NCBI RefSeq assembly: GCF_000935355.1
Contig: NZ_JXZC01000013.1
Location: 1 to 61,092 of the forward strand
Direction: 5' to 3'
Length of the DNA stretch: 61,092 nt
DNA from: Rossellomorea aquimaris
Lineage (GTDB): Bacteria > Bacillota > Bacilli > Bacillales > Bacillaceae_B
Position 1 is the first letter of the stretch; each line of letters opens with the position of its first letter. Of the stretch, positions 45,054 through 54,262 are shown one piece after another. A program made the translations under genes and the position numbers. Under the pieces are notes generated by a model, which saw only the letters and a list, made by a program, of their open reading frames with translations, did not search any database and was not told the DNA's origin.

Positions 45054-46292
45054 GTGAGTATTATTGTTCAAAAATTCGGTGGGACTTCAGTAGGTTCTGT
45101 AGAAAGAATTCAAAATGTTGCGTCAAGAATTGCAGAAGAAAAAGAAAGAGGAAATGATGTAGTGGTGGTGGTATCCGCTATGGGTAAAACGACGGATACC
45201 CTCGTTGGACTGGCGAGGGAAATTACATCACAACCGAGTAAAAGAGAAATGGATATGCTGCTCTCAACAGGGGAACAGGTGACCATTTCACTCCTTACGA
45301 TGGCTCTGATCCAAGCAGGACATGATGCCATTTCATTCACTGGCTGGCAGGCCGGGATTGAAACAGAATCCGTTCATAGCAATGCGAGGATTACCAATAT
45401 TCATACTGAAAAGATGATGCATCACCTTCAGTCCGGGAGATTTGTGATTGTAGCAGGATTCCAGGGTATGACAGAAACGGGTGAAATCACAACGCTCGGC
45501 CGCGGCGGATCGGATACCACTGCCGTTGCGATTGCGGCTGCTTTGAAAGCTGAGCGCTGTGACATTTATACAGACGTAGACGGGGTGTACACAACAGACC
45601 CGCGTTATATTCAAGGAGCAAGGAAGTTACCGTCCATTTCCTATGATGAAATGCTGGAACTGGCTAATTTAGGGGCTGGAGTCCTGCATCCACGGGCAGT
45701 GGAATTTGCCAAGAATTATCAAATCCCGTTAGAAGTCAGGTCCAGTATTGAAAAAGTTGAAGGAACGTATATTGAGGAGGAAGCAAGCATGGAACAAAAC
45801 CTGATTGTGAGAGGCGTAGCCTTTGAAAGTGAAATTACACGTGTAACTGTATTTGGACTTGGAAACGCATTGACGGGATTATCTTCGGTGTTTACCACTT
45901 TAGCCAAAAATCATCTGAATGTAGACATCATTATTCAAAGCCAGACCGATCAGAATACAACCAATTTATCATTTTCGATTAAAGAACAAGATCTGGAGGA
46001 GACCCTTGCTGTTCTGGAACGGAACAAAGAGCAATTAGGCTTCACTCATGTTGAGCATGAAAGTGAGCTTTCCAAAGTATCGATCGTAGGCTCTGGTATG
46101 ATCTCAAATCCGGGTGTGGCAGCGGAGATGTTCGAAGTATTAGCCCAAAATGACATCGTGGTGAAAATGGTCAGCACGTCTGAAATCAAAGTATCTGCAG
46201 TGGTAGACGAGAAAAATATGCAAAAAGCAGCAGGCGTCCTACATACTGCATTTAACCTGGACGCGGTGAAAATGGAAGAAGTCACGTTATAA
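45054..46292 (+). CDS. lysC: Lysine-sensitive aspartokinase II, alpha subunit
   Basis: 412 aa (B. subtilis 408). Phosphorylates aspartate, the first step to lysine, threonine, methionine and diaminopimelate. Kinase domain (about 1-240) with VQKFGGTSVG and TTLGRGGSDTTAVAIAAAL; two ACT domains at the C-terminus (VTVFGLGNALTGLSS; VSIVGSGMISNPGVAAEMF). GTG 45054 follows AAAGAGGGAG. Regulated by the lysine riboswitch. It contains an in-frame internal start for the beta subunit at 45789 (Met246). Confidence 0.97.
   Translation: MSIIVQKFGGTSVGSVERIQNVASRIAEEKERGNDVVVVVSAMGKTTDTLVGLAREITSQPSKREMDMLLSTGEQVTISLLTMALIQAGHDAISFTGWQAGIETESVHSNARITNIHTEKMMHHLQSGRFVIVAGFQGMTETGEITTLGRGGSDTTAVAIAAALKAERCDIYTDVDGVYTTDPRYIQGARKLPSISYDEMLELANLGAGVLHPRAVEFAKNYQIPLEVRSSIEKVEGTYIEEEASMEQNLIVRGVAFESEITRVTVFGLGNALTGLSSVFTTLAKNHLNVDIIIQSQTDQNTTNLSFSIKEQDLEETLAVLERNKEQLGFTHVEHESELSKVSIVGSGMISNPGVAAEMFEVLAQNDIVVKMVSTSEIKVSAVVDEKNMQKAAGVLHTAFNLDAVKMEEVTL
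45789..46292 (+). CDS. lysC: Aspartokinase II beta subunit (internal in-frame start)
   Basis: ATG 45789 is codon 246 of lysC and is preceded 5 bp earlier by GAGGAGGAAG (45774-45783), a ribosome binding site far stronger than expected inside a gene. It would give a 167-aa protein consisting of the ACT regulatory domains. B. subtilis aspartokinase II is known to be an alpha2-beta2 enzyme whose beta subunit starts at the equivalent position. Confidence 0.85.
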   Translation: MEQNLIVRGVAFESEITRVTVFGLGNALTGLSSVFTTLAKNHLNVDIIIQSQTDQNTTNLSFSIKEQDLEETLAVLERNKEQLGFTHVEHESELSKVSIVGSGMISNPGVAAEMFEVLAQNDIVVKMVSTSEIKVSAVVDEKNMQKAAGVLHTAFNLDAVKMEEVTL

Positions 46293-46321
46293 CAGCCACA
46301 ATAAGAGAACGGGACAAGTGA

Positions 46322-46362
46322 AAAAGGGTTGCCCCATCAATTGGTGGGGCAACCCTTTATTA
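46322..46362. terminator. Terminator shared by lysC and yslB
   Basis: AAAGGGTTGCCCCA (46323-46336) pairs with TGGGGCAACCCTTT, with A-rich and T-rich flanks that can serve both strands. Confidence 0.88.
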
Positions 46363-46389
46363 GAGTATTAATAGTATGTTGTGTAAAGA

Positions 46390-46827
46390 CTATTCCACTT
46401 TATCTTTCTCGTCCCATCTTACAATCACTTTAACTGAATGACTCCGTTTATGTAGTTCTTCAGCGGCTTCTGCCACACACTTTTTTTGTAACTGTACTTG
46501 TTCGGCAAGAAAGCCTGTTTCCAGTTTAAATGTGACATCCGATTTTAAGGCAAGGCGCCGCTCAATCACCGGTCCGCTTATTTCAAAGGTCATCTCATTC
46601 TTTTTTTGTTCCAGCAGTGTAAGAGTTCCCCAGCCGGCTTCATCGAAAAACGATATCATTTCTTCTGATGACTGAAGGGGGAATTTCCGAGAGAGCTGTT
46701 TTCCACCCCAGTATAAAATATCGGGTGTATGCTTTCCTAAAATGTCTGGAATCAACATGTCACGTAAAATTTCATATCCGAAGATTGGAACGGACGGTTG
46801 ATGTACTTCTTCTTTTTTCTGTTCCAA
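46390..46827 (-). CDS. yslB: DUF2507 family protein YslB
   Basis: 145 aa (B. subtilis YslB 148). Cytosolic, with PIFGYEILRDMLIPDILGKH and ILYWGGKQLSRKFP typical of DUF2507, a fold related to V4R/heme-NO-binding-like proteins. Function unknown. The ribosome binding site on the minus strand is AAAGAGGGG. It faces lysC and diverges from sdhC, as in B. subtilis. Confidence 0.9.
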   Translation of the reverse strand: MEQKKEEVHQPSVPIFGYEILRDMLIPDILGKHTPDILYWGGKQLSRKFPLQSSEEMISFFDEAGWGTLTLLEQKKNEMTFEISGPVIERRLALKSDVTFKLETGFLAEQVQLQKKCVAEAAEELHKRSHSVKVIVRWDEKDKVE

Positions 46828-47180
46828 GTAAATCCCCTCTTTCTATAAAACTATTATATACATGAAAAGGGGAATTATCATCCCATACCTCGAAAAAATG
46901 ACCATGGGATATTTTGGTGGTATAACTTTTATTTGATATTTATTTGAATTTTCGAACATTTAACAGGGTAATGCCTCATCTTTTTTGTTATCATTATATT
47001 AAAAATATTTTTGCGATATTGTCGAATTTATGTATACGTTTTCTTGACGCTTCCACTCCTTGGGAGTAAAATGAACATGTCACATAATTGTTACAATATA
47101 AAATATGTATCGTCGTCTAGTCATTCTTAGAAAATGCATTAGAAAGCGAATTCATATTTTATCATTAAGGGGGGTAAATC
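46828..47180 (+). promoter_or_regulatory. yslB-sdhC intergenic region with sdh promoter
   Basis: The 353-bp A+T-rich divergent region contains TTGACG (47044-47049), 17-bp spacer, TAAAAT (47067-47072), giving a leader of about 100 nt for sdhCAB. No gene, hairpin or repeat was recognised in the rest. Confidence 0.75.
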
Positions 47181-47789
47181 ATGGCTGGAAATCGAGAATT
47201 TAATTATCGCAGGCTTCATTCATTGCTAGGTGTTATTCCAGTTGGATTATTTTTAACACAACATTTAGTCGTGAACCATTTTGCCACTGGTGGGGAAGAA
47301 TCATTTAACCAAGCGGCACACTTTATGGAAAGTCTTCCTTTCCGTTATTTCCTTGAAATTTTTATCATCTTCCTTCCATTGTATTTCCATGCAATCTACG
47401 GAATTTACATTGCATTCACTTCTAAGAACAATGCAAGTAAGTTTGGCTATTTCCGTAACTGGATGTTCTTACTTCAACGTGTTTCCGGAGTAATCACATT
47501 TATTTTCGTTACATGGCATGTATGGGAAACGAGAGTTGCGGCAGCATTCGGAGCTGAAGTGAACTTTCAAATGATGGAAAACATCTTATCAAATCCATTC
47601 ATGCTAGGATTTTATGTGCTGGGTGTTCTTTCAACAATCTTCCACTTTGCGAATGGTTTATGGTCATTCTGCGTAAGCTGGGGAATTACTGTTTCACCTC
47701 GTTCTCAATTAATTGCTACATATGTTACGATCGGAATTTTTGTAGCATTATCGGTTGTCGGTATGCGTGCAATTTTTGCTTTCGTATAA
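47181..47789 (+). CDS. sdhC: Succinate dehydrogenase cytochrome b558 subunit
   Basis: 202 aa (same as B. subtilis). Five membrane segments carry two b-type hemes and the menaquinone site of complex II. It starts AGNREFNYRRLHSLLGVIPV, with candidate heme-ligand histidines in LTQHLVVNHF, YFHAIYG, TWHVWE and FHFANG. AAGGGGGG lies before ATG. First gene of sdhCAB. Confidence 0.96.
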   Translation: MAGNREFNYRRLHSLLGVIPVGLFLTQHLVVNHFATGGEESFNQAAHFMESLPFRYFLEIFIIFLPLYFHAIYGIYIAFTSKNNASKFGYFRNWMFLLQRVSGVITFIFVTWHVWETRVAAAFGAEVNFQMMENILSNPFMLGFYVLGVLSTIFHFANGLWSFCVSWGITVSPRSQLIATYVTIGIFVALSVVGMRAIFAFV

Positions 47790-47861
47790 GAAGAAATAGA
47801 TACAAGTCTAATAGATTAAGTAAGTGCTCTCGAAGTATGGTAGGAAAAGGAGTGAGTCACG

Positions 47862-49625
47862 ATGAGTAAAGGGAAAATCATCGTTGTCGGTGGCGGTTTA
47901 GCCGGCCTGATGGCCACAATTAAAGCAGCAGAAAAAGGAACGCAAGTAGATTTATTCTCACTGGTACCCGTTAAGCGTTCTCACTCTGTATGTGCACAAG
48001 GTGGTATTAACGGAGCCGTTAATACGAAGGGAGAAGGAGATTCTCCTTGGGAACATTTTGATGATACAGTGTATGGTGGGGATTTCTTAGCGAATCAACC
48101 ACCGGTTAAAGCAATGACTGAAGCTGCACCGGGAATTATTCATTTACTCGATCGTATGGGAGTAATGTTTAATCGTACACCGGAAGGGTTACTGGACTTC
48201 CGTCGTTTCGGTGGAACACAGCATCATAGAACCGCTTTTGCCGGTGCAACGACTGGGCAGCAATTATTATATGCTCTGGACGAGCAGGTTCGTCGTCATG
48301 AAGTAGCCGGACTAGTGGATAAATTCGAAGGTTGGGAATTCCTTGGCGTAGTGGTGGATGACGAAGGAGTGGCAAGAGGAATCGTTGCTCAAAACCTTCA
48401 AACAATGGAAATTAAATCGTTCGCAGCTGATGCCGTGATCATGGCAACTGGGGGCCCTGGAATTATCTTTGGTAAATCCACGAACTCTGTCATTAATACA
48501 GGTTCAGCTGCATCGATCGTATATCAACAAGGTGCTTACTATGCAAATGGTGAGTTCATTCAAATTCACCCGACGGCCATTCCAGGGGACGATAAGCTTC
48601 GCCTCATGAGTGAATCGGCCCGTGGTGAAGGTGGACGAGTCTGGACATATAAAGATGGTAAGCCGTGGTACTTCCTTGAAGAGAAGTATCCCGCATATGG
48701 AAACCTTGTACCACGTGATATCGCAACACGTGAAATCTTCGATGTGTGCGTAAACCAAAAGCTCGGTATTAACGGTGAAAACATGGTTTATCTTGATCTA
48801 TCTCATAAAGATTCGAAAGAGCTTGATATCAAGCTTGGCGGAATCATTGAAATCTATGAGAAGTTCATGGGTGACGATCCGCGTAAAGTGCCAATGAAGA
48901 TCTTCCCTGCCGTTCACTATTCTATGGGTGGACTATGGGTGGACTATGATCAAATGACAAATATCCCTGGATTATTCGCTGCTGGTGAGTGTGATTATTC
49001 TCAGCACGGGGGTAACCGCTTAGGAGCAAACTCATTACTATCCGCTATTTATGGTGGTATGGTTGCAGGTCCTAATGCCATTAAATATATCGAAGGCTTA
49101 GAAAAAACGGTTGAATCTGTACCTTCTTCTTTATTCGACCGCTATGTGAAACAGGAAGAAGAAAAATGGAACACGATCATGTCAATGAATGGTACTGAGA
49201 ACGCCTATGTCATCCATAAAGAGCTTGGTGAGTGGATGACGGATAACGTAACCGTTGTACGTCATAACGATAAGCTTAAACAAACCGATGAAAAGATTCA
49301 GGAATTGATGGAACGTTACCAAAACATCAATATCAATGATACGGCTAAATGGAGCAACCAGGGGGCAACATTCACCCGTCAACTGTGGAACATGCTGCAG
49401 CTTGCACGTGTCATTACGATCGGTGCATTGAATCGTAACGAGAGCCGTGGAGCTCACTACAAACCTGACTTCCCTGAACGTAATGATGAAGAATTCCTGA
49501 AAACGACGATGGCAAAATACAATGCTGCGACGAATTCACCGGAATTCCACTACGAAGAAGTAGATACTTCGCTGATTGCACCACGTAAGCGTGACTATTC
49601 TAAGAAAAAAGGGGGAAATAAATGA
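47862..49625 (+). CDS. sdhA: Succinate dehydrogenase flavoprotein subunit
   Basis: 587 aa (B. subtilis 586). Oxidises succinate to fumarate with covalently bound FAD. N-terminal GGGLAGLMATIKAAEKG binds FAD; RSHSVCAQGGINGAVN contains the flavinylated His. HPTAIPG and MSESARGEGG belong to the active site, and GGLWVDYDQMTNIPGLFAAGE is typical. AAAGGAG precedes ATG. The stop overlaps the sdhB start. Confidence 0.98.
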   Translation: MSKGKIIVVGGGLAGLMATIKAAEKGTQVDLFSLVPVKRSHSVCAQGGINGAVNTKGEGDSPWEHFDDTVYGGDFLANQPPVKAMTEAAPGIIHLLDRMGVMFNRTPEGLLDFRRFGGTQHHRTAFAGATTGQQLLYALDEQVRRHEVAGLVDKFEGWEFLGVVVDDEGVARGIVAQNLQTMEIKSFAADAVIMATGGPGIIFGKSTNSVINTGSAASIVYQQGAYYANGEFIQIHPTAIPGDDKLRLMSESARGEGGRVWTYKDGKPWYFLEEKYPAYGNLVPRDIATREIFDVCVNQKLGINGENMVYLDLSHKDSKELDIKLGGIIEIYEKFMGDDPRKVPMKIFPAVHYSMGGLWVDYDQMTNIPGLFAAGECDYSQHGGNRLGANSLLSAIYGGMVAGPNAIKYIEGLEKTVESVPSSLFDRYVKQEEEKWNTIMSMNGTENAYVIHKELGEWMTDNVTVVRHNDKLKQTDEKIQELMERYQNININDTAKWSNQGATFTRQLWNMLQLARVITIGALNRNESRGAHYKPDFPERNDEEFLKTTMAKYNAATNSPEFHYEEVDTSLIAPRKRDYSKKKGGNK

Positions 49626-50392
49626 TGAGTGAAAACAAGAGAGTCCGTTTTATCATTACTCGTCAAGAAAGTCCGGAAGCAGCCCCTTTCCAAGAAGAGT
49701 TCGAGCTTGATTATCGTCCGAATATGAACGTCATTTCTGCATTGATGGAAATTCGTCGTAATCCGGTCAATGCAAAAGGGGAACAAACTACTCCGATCAA
49801 CTGGGATATGAACTGTCTGGAAGAAGTATGTGGAGCATGTTCAATGGTGATCAACGGGAAACCAAGACAGTCTTGTACCGCTTTAGTTGATCAATTGGAA
49901 CAGCCGATCCGCTTGGAGCCTATGCGCACTTTCCCTGTTGTCCGTGACCTGCAGGTAGACCGCAGTCGCATGTTCGACAGCTTGAAGAAAGTAAAAGCCT
50001 GGATTCCGATTGATGGAACATACGATCTTGGACCAGGACCTCGTATGCCTGAGAAGAAACGTCAATGGGCGTATGAATTATCGAAATGTATGACATGTGG
50101 TGTATGTTTGGAAGCATGTCCGAATGTAAACAGTAAATCGGACTTCATCGGTCCTGCTCCATTATCACAGGTTCGCTTGTTCAATGCCCATCCGACGGGT
50201 GCTATGAATCAGGATGAGCGACTTGAATCGATCATGGGCGACGGTGGCCTTGCAAATTGCGGGAACTCTCAAAACTGTGTTCAATCCTGTCCGAAGGGTA
50301 TTCCTTTGACGACTTCGATCGCAGCACTGAACAGAGAGACAACTTTCCAAATGTTTAAAAACTTCTTCGGAAGCGACCATATGGTTGATTAA
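49622..50392 (+). CDS. sdhB: Succinate dehydrogenase iron-sulfur subunit
   Basis: 256 aa. Transfers electrons from SdhA to the membrane subunit through three clusters. The 2Fe-2S ligands are in NCLEEVCGACSM with a later Cys in PRQSC; the 4Fe-4S and 3Fe-4S ligands are in KCMTCGVCLEACPN and CGNSQNCVQSCPKG. ATG 49622 overlaps the sdhA TGA; the next codon (49625) is also ATG and gives the B. subtilis N-terminus. AAAGGGGG lies upstream. Ends at the terminator 50405-50440. Confidence 0.97.
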   Translation: MMSENKRVRFIITRQESPEAAPFQEEFELDYRPNMNVISALMEIRRNPVNAKGEQTTPINWDMNCLEEVCGACSMVINGKPRQSCTALVDQLEQPIRLEPMRTFPVVRDLQVDRSRMFDSLKKVKAWIPIDGTYDLGPGPRMPEKKRQWAYELSKCMTCGVCLEACPNVNSKSDFIGPAPLSQVRLFNAHPTGAMNQDERLESIMGDGGLANCGNSQNCVQSCPKGIPLTTSIAALNRETTFQMFKNFFGSDHMVD

Positions 50393-50404
50393 TCTTAAAA
50401 GTCA

Positions 50405-50440
50405 AAAAGCACTTTCCTCATGGGGAGTGCTTTTTTTGTT
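50405..50440 (+). terminator. Intrinsic terminator of sdhCAB
   Basis: AAAAGCACTTTCC pairs with GGGGAGTGCTTTT around TCAT, ending in T's. Confidence 0.9.
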
Positions 50441-50449
50441 CTTTATAGG

Positions 50450-50500
50450 TTTCTTATTTTTCAGAAAAAGCTTATAATAAATAATGAATGGTGATTCATT
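50450..50500 (+). promoter_or_regulatory. ysmA promoter with downstream palindrome
   Basis: TATAAT (50473-50478) with a weak TTTCTT 17 bp upstream. AATGAAT (50483-50489), GGTG, ATTCATT (50494-50500) is a perfect palindrome over the predicted start, placed like an operator. Half sites resemble the FadR box but the spacing differs. Confidence 0.6.
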
Positions 50501-50539
50501 TTCTTATTCTATATTCATTTCCCAAAAGGAGGAGCCAAC

Positions 50540-51010
50540 TTGAAACATTTTACATACATTGAAGATATAGAAACATGGCAAAAAGAATTTTCATTTTCAA
50601 TCCATATTAACGTTCGATTTTCCGAGACTGATATGTTTGGACATATGAACAATACGATTCCATTCACTTATTTCGAAGAAGCTAGAATCGAATTTTTTAA
50701 ACACAAAGGGTTTATGCAAAATTGGGTAAAACCTGATCATGAGACGATTCCTGTCGTCGCAGATTTACAATGTGATTTTCTAAAACAAGTATTCTTCGAC
50801 GAACAGCTGAAGGTATGTGTGAAGGCAAATAGTGTGGGGAATTCTTCAGTAGATTTACACTATATGGGTCTGAATGAAAAAGAAGAGGTTTGCTTTACAG
50901 GTAGAGGAACCATGGTCCAAATATCGAAGCTGACTGGAAAAGGTGTCCCCTGGACGGAAGAAATGAAGGCAAAGCTTGACTGCAAAAGGGCGGTTTCTAG
51001 CCCTTCGTAG
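50540..51010 (+). CDS. ysmA: Hotdog-fold acyl-CoA thioesterase YsmA
   Basis: 156 aa. The 4HBT-type hotdog signature is HINVRFSETDMFGHMNNTIP, containing the Asp/His pair and the Asn-Asn hinge, with YFEEARIEFF after it. Likely hydrolyses an acyl-CoA; the substrate is unknown. AAAGGAGGAG precedes TTG 50540. It follows sdhB as in B. subtilis. A palindrome at its promoter suggests dedicated repression. Confidence 0.88.
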   Translation: MKHFTYIEDIETWQKEFSFSIHINVRFSETDMFGHMNNTIPFTYFEEARIEFFKHKGFMQNWVKPDHETIPVVADLQCDFLKQVFFDEQLKVCVKANSVGNSSVDLHYMGLNEKEEVCFTGRGTMVQISKLTGKGVPWTEEMKAKLDCKRAVSSPS

Positions 51011-51061
51011 TGTGTGAATGAATCCATTGCCTATTTTTCATTTAACTTCCTCCTCTATGTC

Positions 51062-51089
51062 ACTCTAAACCCTCCCTTCACATATGATA
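51062..51089 (+). promoter_or_regulatory. Candidate SigK promoter of gerE
   Basis: AC (51062-51063), 17-bp spacer, CATATGATA (51081-51089) fits the SigK pattern AC and CATANNNTA. gerE is SigK-dependent in B. subtilis. Confidence 0.6.
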
Positions 51090-51155
51090 TTCTGACGACC
51101 GACAATACCCATCCCCGCGGTTTAAAGCTGGCGAAGGCAAGGAGGGTTACCATAA

Positions 51156-51380
51156 TTGAAGGACAATGATTTTACACACAAACCGTTGCTCACCAAAAGA
51201 GAAAAAGAAGTATTCGAACTGTTAGTTCAAGACAAAACAACTAAAGAAATAGCTAGTGATCTATTTATTAGCGAAAAAACAGTTCGAAATCATATTTCCA
51301 ACGCCATGCAAAAGCTTGGAGTGAAGGGGCGATCTCAAGCTGTTGTAGAGCTTCTTCGCATGGGGGAACTCAAGCTTTAA
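51156..51380 (+). CDS. gerE: Spore coat regulator GerE
   Basis: 74 aa, the exact GerE length. A LuxR-type HTH protein without receiver domain: LLTKREKEVFELLVQDKTTK, then EIASDLFISEKTVRNHISNAMQ. It activates and represses coat genes late in the mother cell together with SigK. TTG 51156 follows AAGGAGGGT. Upstream is a SigK-like promoter; downstream a long hairpin ends the gene. Confidence 0.97.
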   Translation: MKDNDFTHKPLLTKREKEVFELLVQDKTTKEIASDLFISEKTVRNHISNAMQKLGVKGRSQAVVELLRMGELKL

Positions 51381-51384
51381 AAGT

Positions 51385-51478
51385 AAGGGACTGATTCTGA
51401 TGGCAAACAATTAACGGGTCTTCCGCGGATGCCTTTTAATGTTTGAATGAGATTCAGTCTCTTTTAGTTATGGGACAT
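51385..51478 (+). terminator. Long imperfect hairpin terminator of gerE
   Basis: GGGACTGATTCTGATGGCAAAC (near 51388) pairs imperfectly with GTTTGAATGAGATTCAGTCTC, followed by TTTTAG; the ~40-nt inner region has its own short pairing. Confidence 0.65.
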
Positions 51479-51665
51479 TCGAGAACTTGTCTTGAAATTT
51501 TATAACAAAAGAGCGAAAATGCTAGTAGGGGAAGTACAGGCTGTAAGCAATGTCACTTTTGTCCCATAATATAATAGAAGCTAAAACAGGAAGGTCTTAT
51601 TGGATCGATTCCCGTTTTTAATAAGGAGTACATGTCTAGTTTCTGATTTAAAAAGGAGAGTAATC

Positions 51666-52121
51666 ATGACGAATTCTAAAGAAGCCAAAGGAGATTTACA
51701 AGTTGTTGCAGATATTGAGAAAGACCTGCGATACATATCCTCTATCATCAAGCAAAAAGGAAGAGAAATCTTAAGTCAGTACACCATCACCCCTCCTCAG
51801 TTCATAGCCCTGCAGTGGTTATTTGAATATGGAGATATGACCATTGGTGATCTTTCCAATAAAATGTACCTGGCATGCAGCACCACAACGGATCTGGTTG
51901 ATAGAATGGAGAAAAATCAGTTAGTGGAACGCGTGAAGGATGAGAATGATCGCCGGGTAGTCCGCATTCATATGTTAAAAGAGGGCGAAAGGATCATTGA
52001 AGAAGTCATCAATAAAAGGCAAGATTACTTACAGAGTGTCCTGACGGATTTCTCTGAACAGGAAGTGCTATTATTAAAAGGTAATTTAGCAAAACTTCAT
52101 CAAGAAATGAAACCAGAATGA
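51666..52121 (+). CDS. ysmB: MarR-family transcriptional regulator YsmB
   Basis: 151 aa. Winged-helix DNA-binding region: TITPPQFIALQWLFEYGDMT, IGDLSNKMYLACSTTTDLVDRM and the wing VKDENDRRVVRIHML. Dimerisation helices lie at both ends. Ligand and targets unknown; the operator-like palindrome at ysmA is one candidate target. ATG 51666 follows AAAAGGAG; the longer frame from 51600 lacks a site. racE starts 9 bp after its stop, suggesting cotranscription. Confidence 0.88.
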   Translation: MTNSKEAKGDLQVVADIEKDLRYISSIIKQKGREILSQYTITPPQFIALQWLFEYGDMTIGDLSNKMYLACSTTTDLVDRMEKNQLVERVKDENDRRVVRIHMLKEGERIIEEVINKRQDYLQSVLTDFSEQEVLLLKGNLAKLHQEMKPE

Positions 52122-52130
52122 GGGAATAAT

Positions 52131-52931
52131 GTGATTCAACCAATTGGCATCATTGATTCAGGGGTAGGGGGGCTGACCGTCGCTAAAGAAGTGATGAGGC
52201 AGTTACCTAAAGAGACCATCTATTATCTAGGAGACACAGCCCGTTGTCCCTACGGACCCAGAACAGCTCAAGAAGTGAAAACATTCACATGGGAAATGAC
52301 CGAATATCTACTTCAATATGATATGAAAATGTTGATTATTGCTTGCAATACGGCCACTGCGGTCGTGTTAGATGAAATTCAAACCCATTTGGACATCCCG
52401 GTAATTGGCGTCATTCACCCCGGGGCGAGAGCGGCAATAAAGCACACTCATAATAAGAGGATCGGTGTGTTGGGGACAGTGGGAACGATTAATAGCGGCG
52501 CCTATGTAGAAGCTCTTCACTCCCTGCACGGCAGCCTGGATGTCACGTCACTTGCCTGTCCGAAATTCGTCCCCTTAGTAGAGAGTGGGGAATACAATAG
52601 CTCCATGGCGGCAGACATAGTGGAAGAGACTCTTCAACCCATTAAATATTCGGGTATTGATACGCTGATATTAGGGTGCACCCACTATCCGCTCTTACAG
52701 CCCAAGATCAAAGCCTACATGGGTCCGGAGATCAGTGTGATAAGCTCCGGGGATGAAACGGCACGGGAAGTGAGTACGATTCTTGATTATTACAATCTCC
52801 TATACAGGGGAGTGCAGCACCCACAGCATCGCTTTTTCACCACGGGGTCATCGGCCATTTTTTCAAGCATTGCCTCCGATTGGCTGACAGTGGGGGAAGT
52901 AAAAGCAGAAACCATTCGATTGCAGGATTAG
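52131..52931 (+). CDS. racE: Glutamate racemase
   Basis: 266 aa. Makes D-glutamate for peptidoglycan. Two-cysteine racemase: IIACNTATA (Cys72) and LGCTHYPLL (Cys183) with His185, substrate residues in [11 protein letters not shown] (Asp9, Ser10) and [11 protein letters not shown]. No cofactor is needed. GTG 52131 follows GAGGGAAT. It lies just after ysmB. Confidence 0.96.
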   Translation: MIQPIGIIDSGVGGLTVAKEVMRQLPKETIYYLGDTARCPYGPRTAQEVKTFTWEMTEYLLQYDMKMLIIACNTATAVVLDEIQTHLDIPVIGVIHPGARAAIKHTHNKRIGVLGTVGTINSGAYVEALHSLHGSLDVTSLACPKFVPLVESGEYNSSMAADIVEETLQPIKYSGIDTLILGCTHYPLLQPKIKAYMGPEISVISSGDETAREVSTILDYYNLLYRGVQHPQHRFFTTGSSAIFSSIASDWLTVGEVKAETIRLQD

Positions 52932-53065
52932 TATCTTGTGGTCGGATGTTTTTTTGTCTCAAAAGGTTTTTATATCGTTTGTGCCTTAGTATAAAAGTTT
53001 AGGTCTATTTTTTTGACCAGGCTCGTATATATGTTAGTACAAACTGTCTTTTAGGAGGTTTCCCA

Positions 53066-54142
53066 ATGGCGAAAAAAGCAAAGGTGTCAATAGCTGTAAC
53101 GGTTTTAGCTTCTTCAGTGTATCTTTCAGGTTGTGGATTACTCAGTTTCGGTGATGATAAAGAAAAGATCGATCCTCCTCAAGATCTATCCTACTTAAAA
53201 GAAGGGGAAAAAGTGGATACGGCTAAAGGAGAAGACACAGAGAAAGAAGTGAGCAAGGAAGAAGCCAATGCCGAAACGGTCATGACCGAGCTTTATTTAA
53301 TCGATAAAAACGGATATGTTGTCTCTCAATCATTGCCGCTTCCGGGTGAAGAAAGTGTGGCTAAGCAAGCTCTTGAATACCTGGTCGTGAACGGGCCGGT
53401 TCAAAACGTGCTGCCGAATGGGTTCAGAGCCGTTCTTCCCGCTGATACGCAAGTGACGGTGGATATTAAAGACGGGACGGCCATTGCAGATTTCTCTCCG
53501 GAATTCAATAACTACCAGCCTGAAGATGAGCAGAAAATTCTTCAATCCGTCACGTGGACGCTTACTCAATTTGAATCTGTGGAGAAAGTAGAGCTTAGGG
53601 TGAACGGTTATCCCCTGACTGAAATGCCTGTTAACGGAACACCGATCGATGAGAAAGGATTAACGAGAAAAGTAGGAATCAACGTGGATACTTCTGGTGT
53701 TGTGGATCCCACCTCCACTAAACCACTCACTGTTTATTACGTATCTCAAAGTGATGATAAAACGTATTACGTACCTGTCACCAAGCGCGTGAACTCAAAT
53801 GCAGTGGATGAAGTCACGGCAGTGGTGAATGAATTAATTGATGGACCAGGATATTCATCTTCACTTGCAAGTGATTTTACAGGTGCAAAACTATTGGATG
53901 ATCCGAAACTTGAGGATGGGACCGTTACACTGAATTTCAACGAAGCGGTTTATGGAAGCCTTGAAGAAAAAATGGTTTCTGAACATATGCTGAATTCCCT
54001 GGTTCTTTCTTTAACGGAGCAAAAAGGAATTAAAGGGGTCTCAGTACTGGTGAATGGTGAAGCGACGGCAGTGTCCAAAGACGGAAAAACCATCACAGAA
54101 CCAGTGACAAGACCAGAAAATGTGAATGCAATTAGTTTTTAA
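53066..54142 (+). CDS. gerM: Spore germination lipoprotein GerM
   Basis: 358 aa. Lipoprotein signal with lipobox LSGC, Cys23, then a charged linker and two GerMN domains (about 75-190 and 210-330), each with the recurrent TVDIKDGTAIADFSPEF and GTVTLNFNEA type strand. In B. subtilis GerM contributes to the engulfment SpoIIQ-SpoIIIAH apparatus and to germination. TTAGGAGG precedes ATG. It sits upstream of rph as in B. subtilis. Confidence 0.94.
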   Translation: MAKKAKVSIAVTVLASSVYLSGCGLLSFGDDKEKIDPPQDLSYLKEGEKVDTAKGEDTEKEVSKEEANAETVMTELYLIDKNGYVVSQSLPLPGEESVAKQALEYLVVNGPVQNVLPNGFRAVLPADTQVTVDIKDGTAIADFSPEFNNYQPEDEQKILQSVTWTLTQFESVEKVELRVNGYPLTEMPVNGTPIDEKGLTRKVGINVDTSGVVDPTSTKPLTVYYVSQSDDKTYYVPVTKRVNSNAVDEVTAVVNELIDGPGYSSSLASDFTGAKLLDDPKLEDGTVTLNFNEAVYGSLEEKMVSEHMLNSLVLSLTEQKGIKGVSVLVNGEATAVSKDGKTITEPVTRPENVNAISF

Positions 54143-54262
54143 ATAACAATTTTTTGATATACTATAATAGAATCACACGAAAAGAGGTTGGCAGAATGCC
54201 GCCTCTTCTATTTTTGATTAGAACGATTTTACATAACGCACGAAAATACAGGAGGTAATGAT

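Noticed and set aside
50483..50500. FadR operator at ysmA
   Set aside because: Half sites resemble it but the centre is 4 bp where the FadR box at 29375 implies different half-site spacing; kept only as an unassigned palindrome.
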